Source: Sphingomonas sp. Leaf34
GTDB lineage: Bacteria > Pseudomonadota > Alphaproteobacteria > Sphingomonadales > Sphingomonadaceae
DNA length: 64,000 nt
Assembly (NCBI RefSeq): GCF_001421805.1
Contig: NZ_LMLC01000001.1
Location: 310,001-374,000, forward strand
Direction: 5' to 3'
Of the stretch, positions 20,902 to 29,541 are shown in pieces. Every line of letters starts with the position of its first letter. Within the stretch, counting starts at the first letter, position 1. A model generated the notes under the pieces. The model was not told the origin of the DNA. It worked only from the letters and a program-made list of their open reading frames with translations, and did no database searches. The position numbers and the translations under genes are program-made.

Positions 20902-20930
20902 TTGACGCGCGTCACATCCACGCATATCCT
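20902..20930 (+). promoter_or_regulatory. Predicted ccdAB promoter, leaderless
   Basis: TTGACG (20902-20907) and TATCCT (20925-20930) are 17 bases apart, a near-ideal housekeeping promoter. A start about seven bases after the -10 falls on the ccdA ATG at 20937, so the mRNA would have no leader. The perfect palindrome GACGCGCGTC (20904-20913) overlaps the -35 and is a candidate CcdA operator. Confidence 0.5.
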
Positions 20931-20936
20931 GTGCGC

Positions 20937-21182
20937 ATGGAGCATGATCCCATTGCTACCGGCAAGCGCAAATCGGTCAACATGTCGCTGGATACCGGCA
21001 TCGTTGCGGCGGCACGGGAAGCTGGCCTCAACCTCTCTCAGATCAGCGAGCAAGCGATCCGGCACGCCACGAAGGTCGAACAGGAGCGGCGCTGGAAGGA
21101 AGAGAATCGCGAAGCGATCGAAGGCTGGAATCGCTGGTACGACAAGAATGGCGATCCGCTCGCGCATCTGCGGCCGCTCTGA
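20937..21182 (+). CDS. ccdA: Antitoxin of type II toxin-antitoxin system, CcdA family
   Basis: 81-aa CcdA antitoxin. The N-terminal ribbon-helix-helix is KRKSVNMSLDTGIVAAAREAGLNLSQISEQAI in two parts, which binds DNA. The C-terminal toxin-neutralising tail is RRWKEENREAIEGWNRWYDKNG, like CcdA RWKxEN. The ATG at 20937 has no ribosome-binding site, in line with leaderless translation. The stop TGA is directly followed by the TTG start of ccdB. Confidence 0.9.
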   Translation: MEHDPIATGKRKSVNMSLDTGIVAAAREAGLNLSQISEQAIRHATKVEQERRWKEENREAIEGWNRWYDKNGDPLAHLRPL

Positions 21183-21473
21183 TTGGCACAGTTCGACGTC
21201 TACCGAATCCGCGGCAACGTGCTGGCCATTGATTGCCAATCGGATCTTCTGTCGGACCTGCAGACGCGCTTCGTCGTGCCGCTCCGTCCAACCGAAGCCG
21301 TGATTTTCAAGAGGCTGACGCCCAGCTTCACGATCAACGGCGAAGTCCTGACGATGGTCACGACGCTAGCCCGCGCAGTCGACGTCCGCGATATCGAAGA
21401 CACCGTGGCCACGCTCGAGGCGGCACAGTTCGAGATAAAAGCCGCACTCGATATGCTAATCTCAGGCTATTAG
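21183..21473 (+). CDS. ccdB: Toxin of type II toxin-antitoxin system, CcdB family
   Basis: 96-aa CcdB-type protein (QFDVYRIRGNVLAIDCQSDLL, then LQTRFVVPLRP and FTINGEVLTMVTTLARAV). Plasmid F CcdB poisons DNA gyrase through a C-terminal Trp-Gly-Ile. Here the tail is ALDMLISGY, with no Trp, so potency or target may differ. The start is TTG abutting the ccdA stop, which would keep toxin levels low. The 3' end overlaps the convergent tldD 3' end by four bases. Confidence 0.88.
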   Translation: MAQFDVYRIRGNVLAIDCQSDLLSDLQTRFVVPLRPTEAVIFKRLTPSFTINGEVLTMVTTLARAVDVRDIEDTVATLEAAQFEIKAALDMLISGY

Positions 21474-22897
21474 GCCGCCGTTCCACCAACCGTAAGCCCA
21501 TCGACCAGCAACGTCGGCTGCCCGACGCCCGCGGGCACCGACTGCCCGCCCTTGCCGCAGATCCCGATACCTTCGTCGAGCGCGAAATCGTTGCCGATCC
21601 CGCGCACCTTGGTCAGCGAGCTCGGACCGTCGCCGATCAGCGTCGCGCCCTTGATCGGCGCGCCCAGCTTGCCGTCCTCGACCAGATACGCCTCGGTGCA
21701 GCTGAACACGAACTTGCCCGACACGATATCGACCTGTCCGCCGCCGAACGCCTTGGCGAAGATGCCCTTCTTCACGCGGCTCAGCAGCTCGGCGGGATCG
21801 TCGTTGCCCGCCTTCATGAAGGTATTGGTCATCCGCGGCATCGGTGCATGCGCATAGCTCTCGCGGCGGCCATTGCCGGTCGCCTCGACGCCCATCAGCC
21901 GTGCGTTGAGGCGATCCTGCATATAGCCCTTGAGGATGCCGTCCTCGATCAGCACCGTTTCGCGCGTCGGCGTACCCTCGTCGTCGATCGTCAACGACCC
22001 ACGGCGATCCTGGAGCGATCCGTCGTCGACCACGGTCACGCCCTCGGCCGCGACGCGCTCGCCGATCCGCCCGGAGAAGGCCGACGTGCCCTTGCGGTTG
22101 AAGTCGCCCTCGAGCCCGTGGCCGATCGCCTCGTGCAGCAGGATGCCCGGCCAGCCATTGCCAAGCAGCACGGTCATCTCGCCCGCGGGCGCCGCGATCG
22201 AGTCGAGATTGACCAGCGCCTGCGACAGCGCTTCGTCGATCGCGCGGTTGTACGTCTCGGGCTTGAACAGGTCGGTGTAGAGATAGCGGCCGCCGATCCC
22301 GTAGCTGCCCGTCTCGCGACGGCCATTCTGCTCGGCGACGATCGACACGTTGAGCCGCACCAGCGGGCGCACGTCGGTCGCGACGAAACCGTCGGCGCGG
22401 ACGATCTCGACGACCGACCACGTCCCCGACAGGCTGACCGACACCTGCGCCACACGTGGATCGCGGGCGCGCGCGGCGGCATCGATCGTCTGGCACAGGT
22501 TCACCTTGTCGGCGAACGGCACGAGATCGAGAGGATCGGCGGCAGTGTAGCGATGGCGGTTGGTGCCCTGCGGCGGGCCAGCCTTCGCGGCGACGCCCGG
22601 CTCGATCAGCGCCATCGTCTCGGCGGCGCGACGGATCGCGGCGGGGGTCATCTCGTTCGAATGCGCGAACGCGGTCATCTCGCCCGACACCGCGCGCAGG
22701 CCAAAGCCCGAGCTCGTATCGTAGGACGCGGTCTTCAGCCGGCCATCGTCGAACCCGAACGCCTCGGCCTTGCGGTATTGGAGATAGAGTTCGCCGTCAT
22801 CGGCCTTGCCGAGCGCCTTGGCGGTCAGCGCCTGCGCCTGCTCGGGGTCGAGCGTGTCGCGGTAGAGGAGCGAGCGGGGGTCTGCAGCTATCGTCAT
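21470..22897 (-). CDS. tldD: Metalloprotease TldD
   Basis: TldD/TldE-type zinc protease, 475 aa; with TldE (PmbA) it processes peptides such as microcin B17 and CcdA in E. coli. The zinc motif is HEAIGHGLEGD (HExxH). Other family marks are RVKKGIFAKAFGGGQVDIVSG and GICGKGGQSVPAGVGQPTLLVDG. It is full length. Its 3' end overlaps ccdB. It is followed upstream by a CHCC zinc-finger gene 18 bases away on the same strand. Confidence 0.95.
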   Translation of the reverse strand: MTIAADPRSLLYRDTLDPEQAQALTAKALGKADDGELYLQYRKAEAFGFDDGRLKTASYDTSSGFGLRAVSGEMTAFAHSNEMTPAAIRRAAETMALIEPGVAAKAGPPQGTNRHRYTAADPLDLVPFADKVNLCQTIDAAARARDPRVAQVSVSLSGTWSVVEIVRADGFVATDVRPLVRLNVSIVAEQNGRRETGSYGIGGRYLYTDLFKPETYNRAIDEALSQALVNLDSIAAPAGEMTVLLGNGWPGILLHEAIGHGLEGDFNRKGTSAFSGRIGERVAAEGVTVVDDGSLQDRRGSLTIDDEGTPTRETVLIEDGILKGYMQDRLNARLMGVEATGNGRRESYAHAPMPRMTNTFMKAGNDDPAELLSRVKKGIFAKAFGGGQVDIVSGKFVFSCTEAYLVEDGKLGAPIKGATLIGDGPSSLTKVRGIGNDFALDEGIGICGKGGQSVPAGVGQPTLLVDGLTVGGTAA

Positions 22898-22915
22898 CCG
22901 ATAGATATAAGGGGC

Positions 22916-23149
22916 TTAGCGGCCTGCGCCATCCCCATGGTCGCGCAATGTCGACTGGTCCGCGCCATCGGCGGCCCCGCCGACCAGGATGAAGCGCCGG
23001 TCGCAATAGCCGCAATCGACATAGCCGGTCTCGTCGATCTGCAACCAGACGCGCGGATGGCCGAGCGCTGCGCCGCCGGGAATGTCGGTGGCGCCATCGC
23101 AGGCGACGCGGGCGTGGGTGACGCGGGTGGTTTCGAGCGGCGGGTGCAT
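22916..23149 (-). CDS. CHCC-type zinc-finger domain protein (77 aa)
   Basis: Small protein with [17 protein letters not shown] and [13 protein letters not shown]. The pattern C-x(n)-H-x(n)-C-x2-C is the zf-CHCC domain found in NDUFS6 of complex I and in small bacterial homologues. The start was placed at the ATG at 23149 because homologous residues begin there. It lies 18 bases before tldD on the same strand, so they are probably co-transcribed. Confidence 0.88.
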   Translation of the reverse strand: MHPPLETTRVTHARVACDGATDIPGGAALGHPRVWLQIDETGYVDCGYCDRRFILVGGAADGADQSTLRDHGDGAGR

Positions 23150-23207
23150 GCGGGCGCGATAGCAAGCGCGCGGCGGGCGGGCAATTGGTTCTTCCTTCAT
23201 CAGCGGA

Positions 23208-23377
23208 GAAGAAGATTGGGTTCGCGCAGAGCCGCGGAGGACGCGGAGGTGTTGCGCTCGTCGCGAAGCGACTTTCCGATCATCTTCCGCGGAACAGATA
23301 GTAACGTCTCCCGACCGACAGTCTGGATGCGACACCCTCCGCGCCTCCGCGCCTCCGCGCGAACAAATCTTCTTTGC
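23208..23377. repeat. Long intergenic inverted repeat (CGCGGAGG / CCTCCGCG arms)
   Basis: AGAAGAAGATT-TTCGCGCAGAGCCGCGGAGGACGCGGAGG at the left faces CCCTCCGCGCCTCCGCGC with GCGAACAAATCTTCTT at the right. The core between them is about 80 bases. The arms are imperfect over roughly 40 bases. I saw only one copy of this family in the window. Confidence 0.6.
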
Positions 23378-23425
23378 AACGCCCGAGGGGATGACCCGCC
23401 CTTCCCGCCCCGCTATGCCACGCCC

Positions 23426-24349
23426 ATGACCGAAGCCGCGATCGCCATCACCAATCTCTGCAAGACCTACGCCGGCGGAAAGCGCGCGCTCGACGGCGTG
23501 ACGTTCGACGTGCCGCGCGGCCAGATCTTCGGGCTGCTCGGCCCGAATGGCGCGGGCAAGTCGACGCTGATCAACATCCTCGCAGGACTCGTCAACAAGA
23601 CCGACGGCAACGCCGCGATCTGGGGCTTCGACACGGACGAGCACCCGCGCAACGCGAAGGCCTCGATCGGCATCGTCAACCAGGAGATCCTGTTCGATCC
23701 CTTCTTCTCGCCGTTCGAGACGCTGGAAATCCAGGCCGGGCTTTACGGCGTGCCCAAGGCGAAGCGCCGGACGATGGAGCTGCTCCGCGCGGTGCATCTG
23801 GAGGACAAGGCGCACGCCTATGCCCGCACGCTGTCGGGGGGCATGAAGCGCCGCCTGATGGTGGCCAAGGCGATGGTCCATTCGCCCCCCGTGCTCGTGC
23901 TCGACGAGCCGACCGCGGGAGTCGACATCGAACTTCGCCAGCAACTCTGGACCTATGTCCGCAGCCTCAATGCGGCGGGCGTCACGGTCGTGCTGACGAC
24001 GCATTATCTAGAGGAAGCCGAGGAACTCTGCGACCGGATCGCGATCATCAACAACGGTCGCCTGATCGCCAACGAGCCGACGCGCGAGCTGGTCGGCAAG
24101 GCGCAGGAGAAGATCGTCGCGGTGACGGTCGACCGCGACGTGACCGATGTCCCAGCGAACGTTTGCTTCGAGAAGATCACGCTCAAGGGCGATCGCACGC
24201 TCGAGATCACCTACAAGAAGGATCGCGTGAACGCCGGCGAAGTGCTGGCGGCGATCCAGGGCAGCGGCTTCGGGATCGTCGATGTCTCGACCAAGGAACC
24301 CGATCTCGAGGACGTGTTCCTGAGCCTGACACGCGCCGCCAACGCCTGA
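23426..24349 (+). CDS. ABC transporter ATP-binding protein (YadG/ABC-2 type)
   Basis: 307-aa ATPase with Walker A GPNGAGKS, signature LSGGMKRR, Walker [13 protein letters not shown] and H-loop [10 protein letters not shown]. The C-terminal extension ([12 protein letters not shown] onward) matches the YadG class that partners an ABC-2 permease (YadH). No permease gene lies beside it here: the next gene is convergent. The ATG at 23426 opens the conserved domain; no clear ribosome-binding site. Confidence 0.92.
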   Translation: MTEAAIAITNLCKTYAGGKRALDGVTFDVPRGQIFGLLGPNGAGKSTLINILAGLVNKTDGNAAIWGFDTDEHPRNAKASIGIVNQEILFDPFFSPFETLEIQAGLYGVPKAKRRTMELLRAVHLEDKAHAYARTLSGGMKRRLMVAKAMVHSPPVLVLDEPTAGVDIELRQQLWTYVRSLNAAGVTVVLTTHYLEEAEELCDRIAIINNGRLIANEPTRELVGKAQEKIVAVTVDRDVTDVPANVCFEKITLKGDRTLEITYKKDRVNAGEVLAAIQGSGFGIVDVSTKEPDLEDVFLSLTRAANA

Positions 24350-24363
24350 CGTCGCGGTAGGCG

Positions 24364-25032
24364 CTACACCGCGGGCCGGTGTCGTGCGCCTGCAGGTTCG
24401 GCGGGGCCGAGCGCTGCGGCATAGCCAGCCAGCGCGATCGCGACCAAGGCGGCGATCCACAATCCGTCGGTGCCAAGCCACGCATAAGCGAGTGCACCGC
24501 CGACCGCGCCGCCGACCAGCGCGCCCCACAGCACCAGATAGGGCAGCCACGCCCAGCGCGGCCCGCCGATCATCGCGCCAGCCAGCCGCTGGCCGAATTT
24601 GACGAGCGTTCCGGTCATATAGGTCACGCCGATGCTGACCTCGCCCGCGCGCTGGAAGACGGTGTTCGCGGATCCCATCGCCGCTGCCATCATGATCGTC
24701 GTCCAGCCGGTCGAGGCGCGGCCGTCGATGCCTGCCGCGATCGCAAGGACCACGGCGACGAGGACCAGGACGGCAGACATGCGATAGCGGCCGGCAATCT
24801 CGGACAGCAGCGTGCCCACGACGACCCCGCCGATGAACCCGAGCACGAGCCGCGCCGCCATCGCCGCCATCGGCGGGTCAAGCACCGCGCCGACCGCGAG
24901 CTGAGTCGAATTGCCGCTCATGAACGAGACGAACAGGCCACCCAGCTTGAGAAAGCCGATCGCGTCGACATAGCCGGCCATACCCGACAGGCCGGCGGCA
25001 AGGATCCAGAAGCGCGCGTCATAGGTCTTCAC
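24364..25032 (-). CDS. YoaK/DUF1275 family membrane protein
   Basis: 222-aa polytopic membrane protein with about six hydrophobic segments. Family marks are ILAAGLSGMAGYVDAIGFLKLGG in parts, FVSFMSGNSTQL and VTYMTGTLVKFGQRLA. The GTG at 25032 (VKTYDARFW) is preferred since relatives begin there; an ATG at 25092 would add 20 residues. Function is unknown. Convergent with the ABC ATPase gene and divergent from nadB. Confidence 0.85.
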   Translation of the reverse strand: MKTYDARFWILAAGLSGMAGYVDAIGFLKLGGLFVSFMSGNSTQLAVGAVLDPPMAAMAARLVLGFIGGVVVGTLLSEIAGRYRMSAVLVLVAVVLAIAAGIDGRASTGWTTIMMAAAMGSANTVFQRAGEVSIGVTYMTGTLVKFGQRLAGAMIGGPRWAWLPYLVLWGALVGGAVGGALAYAWLGTDGLWIAALVAIALAGYAAALGPAEPAGARHRPAV

Positions 25033-25214
25033 GCGCTCCAGCCTAGGCGCGATCCGGCCCGTGTTCGACCCCCGGGATTCGGGTTTGCGCATCGACGCGG
25101 CTTGGCGTCTGCGGCAAACCCTGTCCTGCCGCCCCGTTTTTGTGCCACAGCGGCGCAATGCAGGATTTTCTTCCCTCGTCGTGCGACGATACGCGGCCTT
25201 CCAACACGACCGGC

Positions 25215-26792
25215 ATGACCAGCGATATTCTCATCGTCGGGTCGGGTGCCGCCGGACTGACCGCTGCGCTCACCCTCGCCGATCGCTTTACCGTGACGGT
25301 GCTGGCCAAGGGCGCGCTGAACGAGGGATCGACCGCGTGGGCGCAAGGCGGGATCGCGGCGGTGCTCGAACCCGGCGACACGTTCGGGAATCATGTAGAG
25401 GACACTATGGTCGCCGGTGCCGGCCTCAACGACCGCGCGATCGTCGAGATGGTGGTCGAGGGCGCCCCCGCCGCGATCGAGCGGCTCAGCCGTCTGGGCG
25501 TGCCGTTCGAGACCGAGGGCAATGCACTCCACCTGACGCGCGAAGGCGGGCACAGCCATCGCCGGATCGTCCATGTCGCCGATGCGACCGGGTGGGCGGT
25601 GCAGGAGGCACTGCAACGCGCGGCCGAGGCGCATCCCAATATCACGCTGGTCCCCGACCAGATCGCCATCGACCTTGCGACCGGCCGTCACGAGGAACGC
25701 TATTCGGGCGCGGGCAACGTGTGGGGCGTCTATGCGGTCGACCGCAAGACCGAGCGCGTGGCGCTCTACACCGCGCGCGCGACGATCCTGGCGACTGGCG
25801 GCGCGGGGCGGACCTATCTGTTCTCGACCGCGCCGCGCGGCGCGACCGGGGACGGGATCGCGATGGCGTGGCGCGCAGGCGCGCGCGTGTCGAACATGGA
25901 AATGATGCAGTTCCACCCGACCTGCCTCTATAATCTGGAGGTCAAGAATTTCCTGATCACCGAGGCGGTTCGCGGCGAAGGGGGGCGGTTGATCAACCCG
26001 TCGACCGGCAAGCGCTTCATGACCTATTACGACGCTGCGCGGATGGAACTTGCGCCGCGCGATATCGTCGCGCGCGCGATCGACGCGGAGATCAAGCGCT
26101 ATGGTCTCGACTACGTCCATCTCGACATCAGCCATATGCCCGCCGACTTCATCCGCCACCACTTCCCAAACATCCACGAGAAGCTGCTGACGGTCGGCAT
26201 CGACATGACGACGCAGCCGATCCCGGTCGTCCCTGCGCAACATTACACGTGCGGCGGGATCGTCGTCGACGAGCGTGGCAAGACCGACCTGCCCGGCCTG
26301 TATGCCGCGGGCGAATGCACCGAATCGGGTCTACACGGCGCGAACCGGCTGGCGTCCAACTCGCTGCTCGAATGCTTCGTGTTCGGCGAGGCGGCCGCGG
26401 ACAGCATCGCCGCCGCGTGGGACAGCCTGCCCCCGCCCCCGCCGATCCGCCCCTGGGACGAAAGCCGCGTCACCGATTCCGATGAAGAGGTGGTGATCAA
26501 GCAGACCTGGACCGAGATCCGCCGGTTCATGTGGAATTACGTCGGCATCGTCCGCACGACCAAACGGCTCGAACGCGCGCAGCACCGGATCACGCTGCTC
26601 AACGACGAGGTGGCCGAATATTACCAGCATTTCCGCGTCACGCCCGACCTGATCGAACTGCGCAACCTGCTCCAAACCGCCGAGCTGATCGTGCGGTCCG
26701 CGTTGCACCGGCATGAAAGCCGCGGGCTGCATTACACGCTCGATTATCCGGAGACTCTGCCCGATGCGGTCGATACGGTTCTCGTTCCCTGA
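25215..26792 (+). CDS. nadB: L-aspartate oxidase NadB
   Basis: First step of de novo NAD synthesis, oxidising aspartate to iminoaspartate with FAD. The 525-aa protein begins with the dinucleotide-binding motif DILIVGSGAAGLTAAL, has the GSTAWAQGGIAAV segment, HSHRRIVHVADATG-type residues, the active-site RGEGG and HYTCGGI, and a helical C-terminus. The ATG at 25215 begins the FAD motif; longer in-frame starts add unrelated residues. nadA and nadC are not in the window. Confidence 0.95.
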   Translation: MTSDILIVGSGAAGLTAALTLADRFTVTVLAKGALNEGSTAWAQGGIAAVLEPGDTFGNHVEDTMVAGAGLNDRAIVEMVVEGAPAAIERLSRLGVPFETEGNALHLTREGGHSHRRIVHVADATGWAVQEALQRAAEAHPNITLVPDQIAIDLATGRHEERYSGAGNVWGVYAVDRKTERVALYTARATILATGGAGRTYLFSTAPRGATGDGIAMAWRAGARVSNMEMMQFHPTCLYNLEVKNFLITEAVRGEGGRLINPSTGKRFMTYYDAARMELAPRDIVARAIDAEIKRYGLDYVHLDISHMPADFIRHHFPNIHEKLLTVGIDMTTQPIPVVPAQHYTCGGIVVDERGKTDLPGLYAAGECTESGLHGANRLASNSLLECFVFGEAAADSIAAAWDSLPPPPPIRPWDESRVTDSDEEVVIKQTWTEIRRFMWNYVGIVRTTKRLERAQHRITLLNDEVAEYYQHFRVTPDLIELRNLLQTAELIVRSALHRHESRGLHYTLDYPETLPDAVDTVLVP

Positions 26793-26910
26793 CCTCGGCG
26801 CGATTGGGCGCAACCCCCGCGCGCTTCGTCGCAGCGGTGCGGGGGCGCTGTTTCGCGCGACGGAGCAGCCGATAAGGATTGGTGCTTCAGTGCAGGGCGT
26901 TCAATCCATC

Positions 26911-28023
26911 ATGACATCGGCGAGTGCGTTCAAGCGGCTTCTGGCAACCACCCTGTTCGGTGTGGCGCTCGCCGGATGTGGATCGGCATCGCGACCCACC
27001 CCGCCTGCGGTCAGCCCGGTGCACCAGGCCGACGGATTCGTCTCGATCCCGGTGCCGCCGCCGTTGCCGCGTACGCCGCGCCCCGCGCCTGCCAGCCTGG
27101 TTAACGCGATTTCCGAACTACAGAGCGGCTTCCAGGGCAAGGCGGGCATCGCGGTGCGCGCGGTCGACGACGGCTGGACGGTCGAGGCGGGCGGCCGCCA
27201 GTTGCTGCCGCAGCAATCGGTCAGCAAGCTGTGGGTCGCGCTGACCGTCATGGACCTGCGCGATCAGGGCAGGATCCGGCTCGACGAGCCGATCGTCGTC
27301 CGCCCGCAGGACCTGACGCTGTTCCACCAGCCGATCGCGATGCTGGTCAAGGGCGACGGCTATCGCACGACGGTCGGCGACCTGCTTACGCGCGCGTTGA
27401 CGCATAGCGACAATACCGCGAACGACCGGCTGCTCACGCGCGTCGGCGGCCCGTCGGCGGTGCGCGGCATGATCGCGCGCAAACAGCTGGGCGCGATCCG
27501 CTTCGGCCCCGGCGAGCGGCTGTTGCAGAGCGGGACCGCGGGGCTGACGTGGCAGCCTTCCTATGCGGTCAATGGCGGCTTCCTGACCGCGCGCAACCGG
27601 CTGTCGCCGGCGGTGCGCGCGGCAGCGCTCGACGCCTATGTGCGCAATCCGCCCGACGGCGCCGCGCCGATCGCGATCGCCGATGCCATTGCGCGGCTGG
27701 CGAAGGGGGATCTCCTGTCCGAGACCTCGACCAAAATCCTACTCGATACGATGGGCCGGTCGGTCACCGGTCGTGCCCGGTTGCGCGCGGCGCTGCCCGG
27801 CGGGTGGGAGATCGCGCACAAGACCGGGACCGGGCAGGATCTCGGCCGGCGCAACGCGGGCTTCAACGATGTTGGGCTGCTCACCGCGCCGGATGGGCGT
27901 CGCTATGCGATCGCGGTAATGATCGGCGACACGATCCGGCCGATGCCGGAGCGGCAGAAGCTGATCCAGAATGCAGCGGCCGCGGTTGCGAACTATGCGG
28001 GGACCACGCGGCCGTTGAACTAA
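26911..28023 (+). CDS. Class A beta-lactamase-like serine hydrolase, predicted lipoprotein
   Basis: 370 aa. The N-terminus has a lipobox (LFGVALAGC, Cys23) and a Pro-rich linker (about 25-62). The catalytic motifs are S103-V-S-K106, S166-D-N168, a Glu at 202 placed 34 residues after SDN exactly as class A E166, and K304-T-G306. The position matching N170 is Gln. The stretch from Glu202 to KTG is about 102 residues, against about 68 in TEM-type enzymes. A GTG at 26890 with AAGGA upstream is an alternative start. It may hydrolyse beta-lactams or be a related periplasmic enzyme. Confidence 0.85.
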   Translation: MTSASAFKRLLATTLFGVALAGCGSASRPTPPAVSPVHQADGFVSIPVPPPLPRTPRPAPASLVNAISELQSGFQGKAGIAVRAVDDGWTVEAGGRQLLPQQSVSKLWVALTVMDLRDQGRIRLDEPIVVRPQDLTLFHQPIAMLVKGDGYRTTVGDLLTRALTHSDNTANDRLLTRVGGPSAVRGMIARKQLGAIRFGPGERLLQSGTAGLTWQPSYAVNGGFLTARNRLSPAVRAAALDAYVRNPPDGAAPIAIADAIARLAKGDLLSETSTKILLDTMGRSVTGRARLRAALPGGWEIAHKTGTGQDLGRRNAGFNDVGLLTAPDGRRYAIAVMIGDTIRPMPERQKLIQNAAAAVANYAGTTRPLN

Positions 28024-28028
28024 ACTTT

Positions 28029-28113
28029 CCCGTCATCCTGACGAACGTCAGGACCCAGGATCACGGGCGGTGCCGTATTTGGCTCTAAGACCTGACTTTC
28101 GTCAGGATGACGA
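28029..28113. repeat. Intergenic inverted repeat, CGTCATCCTGACGAACGTCAGGACC family
   Basis: Left arm CGTCATCCTGACGAACGTC-AGGACCCAGG, right arm CCTGACTTTCGTC-AGGATGACG, between convergent genes. Further copies at 56031-56114 and 61705-61785. Confidence 0.8.
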
Positions 28114-28137
28114 AATGGGGGGTACGCGGCGCGCGGC

Positions 28138-29367
28138 TCAGTCGAAGCCGTTCGTCAGGAACCGCTCCGCCACCGCGCAGTGCATGGCGATGCCGTGCGC
28201 CATCACGCGTTCGTCGATCGTCATCTTGGTGTTGTGGAGCGGCGGGTTGGTGCGCGGGTCGCTGCCCTCGGGCGCTGCGCCGATGAATGCCATCGCGCCG
28301 GGGAGCTTCTGGAGCACGTAGGAGAAGTCCTCCGCGCCCATCATCGGCGGCATCACCTGATAGGCGCCCTCGCCGCCGATCGCGGTCGCACACGCCTTCA
28401 TCAGATCGGTGGCGCGCTGGTCGTTGACGGTAACCGGATAGCCTTCCTCGATCGTCGGCGTACCGACTGCGCCGTGTGCGGCGGCGATGCCCTCGACCAT
28501 GCGGATGAACGCCGCGCGGACCTGTTCGCGGGTCCGCTCCGACAGCGTGCGCATCGTGCCGAGCATCTCGACGGTCGACGGGATGACGTTGTGCGCGGAC
28601 CCTGCGTTGAGTTTGGTGATCGACAGCACCGCGGGGTCGGTGACCGCGACCTGCCGCGCGACATAGGTCTGGAGCGCGGTGACGATCTCGCACGCGATTG
28701 GCAGCGGATCGAGGCAGTCGTGCGGCATCGCGGCATGGCCGCCACGCCCGGTGATCGTCGCGCGCAGCGTGTCGGTCGACGCCATCAGCGTGCCCGCGCG
28801 GCTGACGACATGCCCCATCGGCATGTTGGGCGAGATGTGCAGCGCGAACCCGGCCTCGGGCAGCGGCGCATCGAGCAGGCCGTCGGCGATCATGTGGCGG
28901 GCGCCGTGATGCCCCTCCTCGCCGGGCTGGAACATGAAGACGACGGTGCCGGGCAGCTCGTCGCGGCGTGCGCACAGCGCTTTCGCCGCGCCGACCAGCA
29001 TCGCGGTGTGCGAATCATGGCCGCAGGCGTGCATCGCGCCGTCGACCTTCGACGCGAACGGGAGCCCGGTTTCCTCCTGCATCGGCAGCGCGTCCATGTC
29101 GCCGCGCAGCAGGACCGTGCGCCCGTTGCCACCGGCGGTGCCGCCGCGCCCGCCGCGCAGGATCGCGACGAAGCCGGTGGTCGACGTCCCCTCGCGGATC
29201 TCGAGCGGGAGGCCGGCGAGCGCGGCCTTCACCTTGTCCGAGGTGCGCGGGCAGTGGAGGCCGACTTCGGGGTCGGCATGGATCGCGCGCCGCAGCGTGA
29301 TCGCGTCGTCGAGGCTGTCCTCGCCGATGCTGGTCCAGTCGGTGGCGGATTCGAAATCGAGGGACAT
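28138..29367 (-). CDS. M20-family amidohydrolase (hippurate hydrolase/IAA-amino-acid hydrolase type)
   Basis: 409-aa M20D metallo-amidohydrolase. Motifs include the LRGDMDALPMQEETGLPF metal-site strand, HACGHDSHTAMLVGAAKAL, GEEGHHGARHMI and HNVIPSTVEMLGTMRT. No signal peptide, so cytosolic. It probably removes an N-acyl group from an amino acid or peptide. It stands alone between two intergenic repeats. Confidence 0.9.
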   Translation of the reverse strand: MSLDFESATDWTSIGEDSLDDAITLRRAIHADPEVGLHCPRTSDKVKAALAGLPLEIREGTSTTGFVAILRGGRGGTAGGNGRTVLLRGDMDALPMQEETGLPFASKVDGAMHACGHDSHTAMLVGAAKALCARRDELPGTVVFMFQPGEEGHHGARHMIADGLLDAPLPEAGFALHISPNMPMGHVVSRAGTLMASTDTLRATITGRGGHAAMPHDCLDPLPIACEIVTALQTYVARQVAVTDPAVLSITKLNAGSAHNVIPSTVEMLGTMRTLSERTREQVRAAFIRMVEGIAAAHGAVGTPTIEEGYPVTVNDQRATDLMKACATAIGGEGAYQVMPPMMGAEDFSYVLQKLPGAMAFIGAAPEGSDPRTNPPLHNTKMTIDERVMAHGIAMHCAVAERFLTNGFD

Positions 29368-29389
29368 GGTTTGACTCCTTGAACGGCTT

Positions 29390-29501
29390 GACCACCACCC
29401 CGGCGAAGGCCGGGGCCCAATTGGGAGGTCGATGTAACGGAGCGCCTCCCGACGTTACCTCCGTTCCCCAATTGGGCCCCGGCCTCCGCCGGGGTGGTAT
29501 G
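29390..29501. repeat. Intergenic inverted repeat, CCAATTGG/CCCCGGC family
   Basis: Arms CACCCCGGCGAAGGCCGGGG with CCCAATTGGG and CCCAATTGGGCCCCGGCC with TCCGCCGGGGTGG. It lies upstream of the M20 gene and downstream of the DUF853 gene (both on the minus strand). Confidence 0.8.
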
Positions 29502-29541
29502 TTTGTTTGGAGGGCAGCCCGCCCCCGGTAACGTTGTTAGT

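Noticed and set aside
21233..23425. Long N-terminal extension of the ABC ATPase frame
   Set aside because: This part is antisense to tldD; the family begins at the ATG at 23426.
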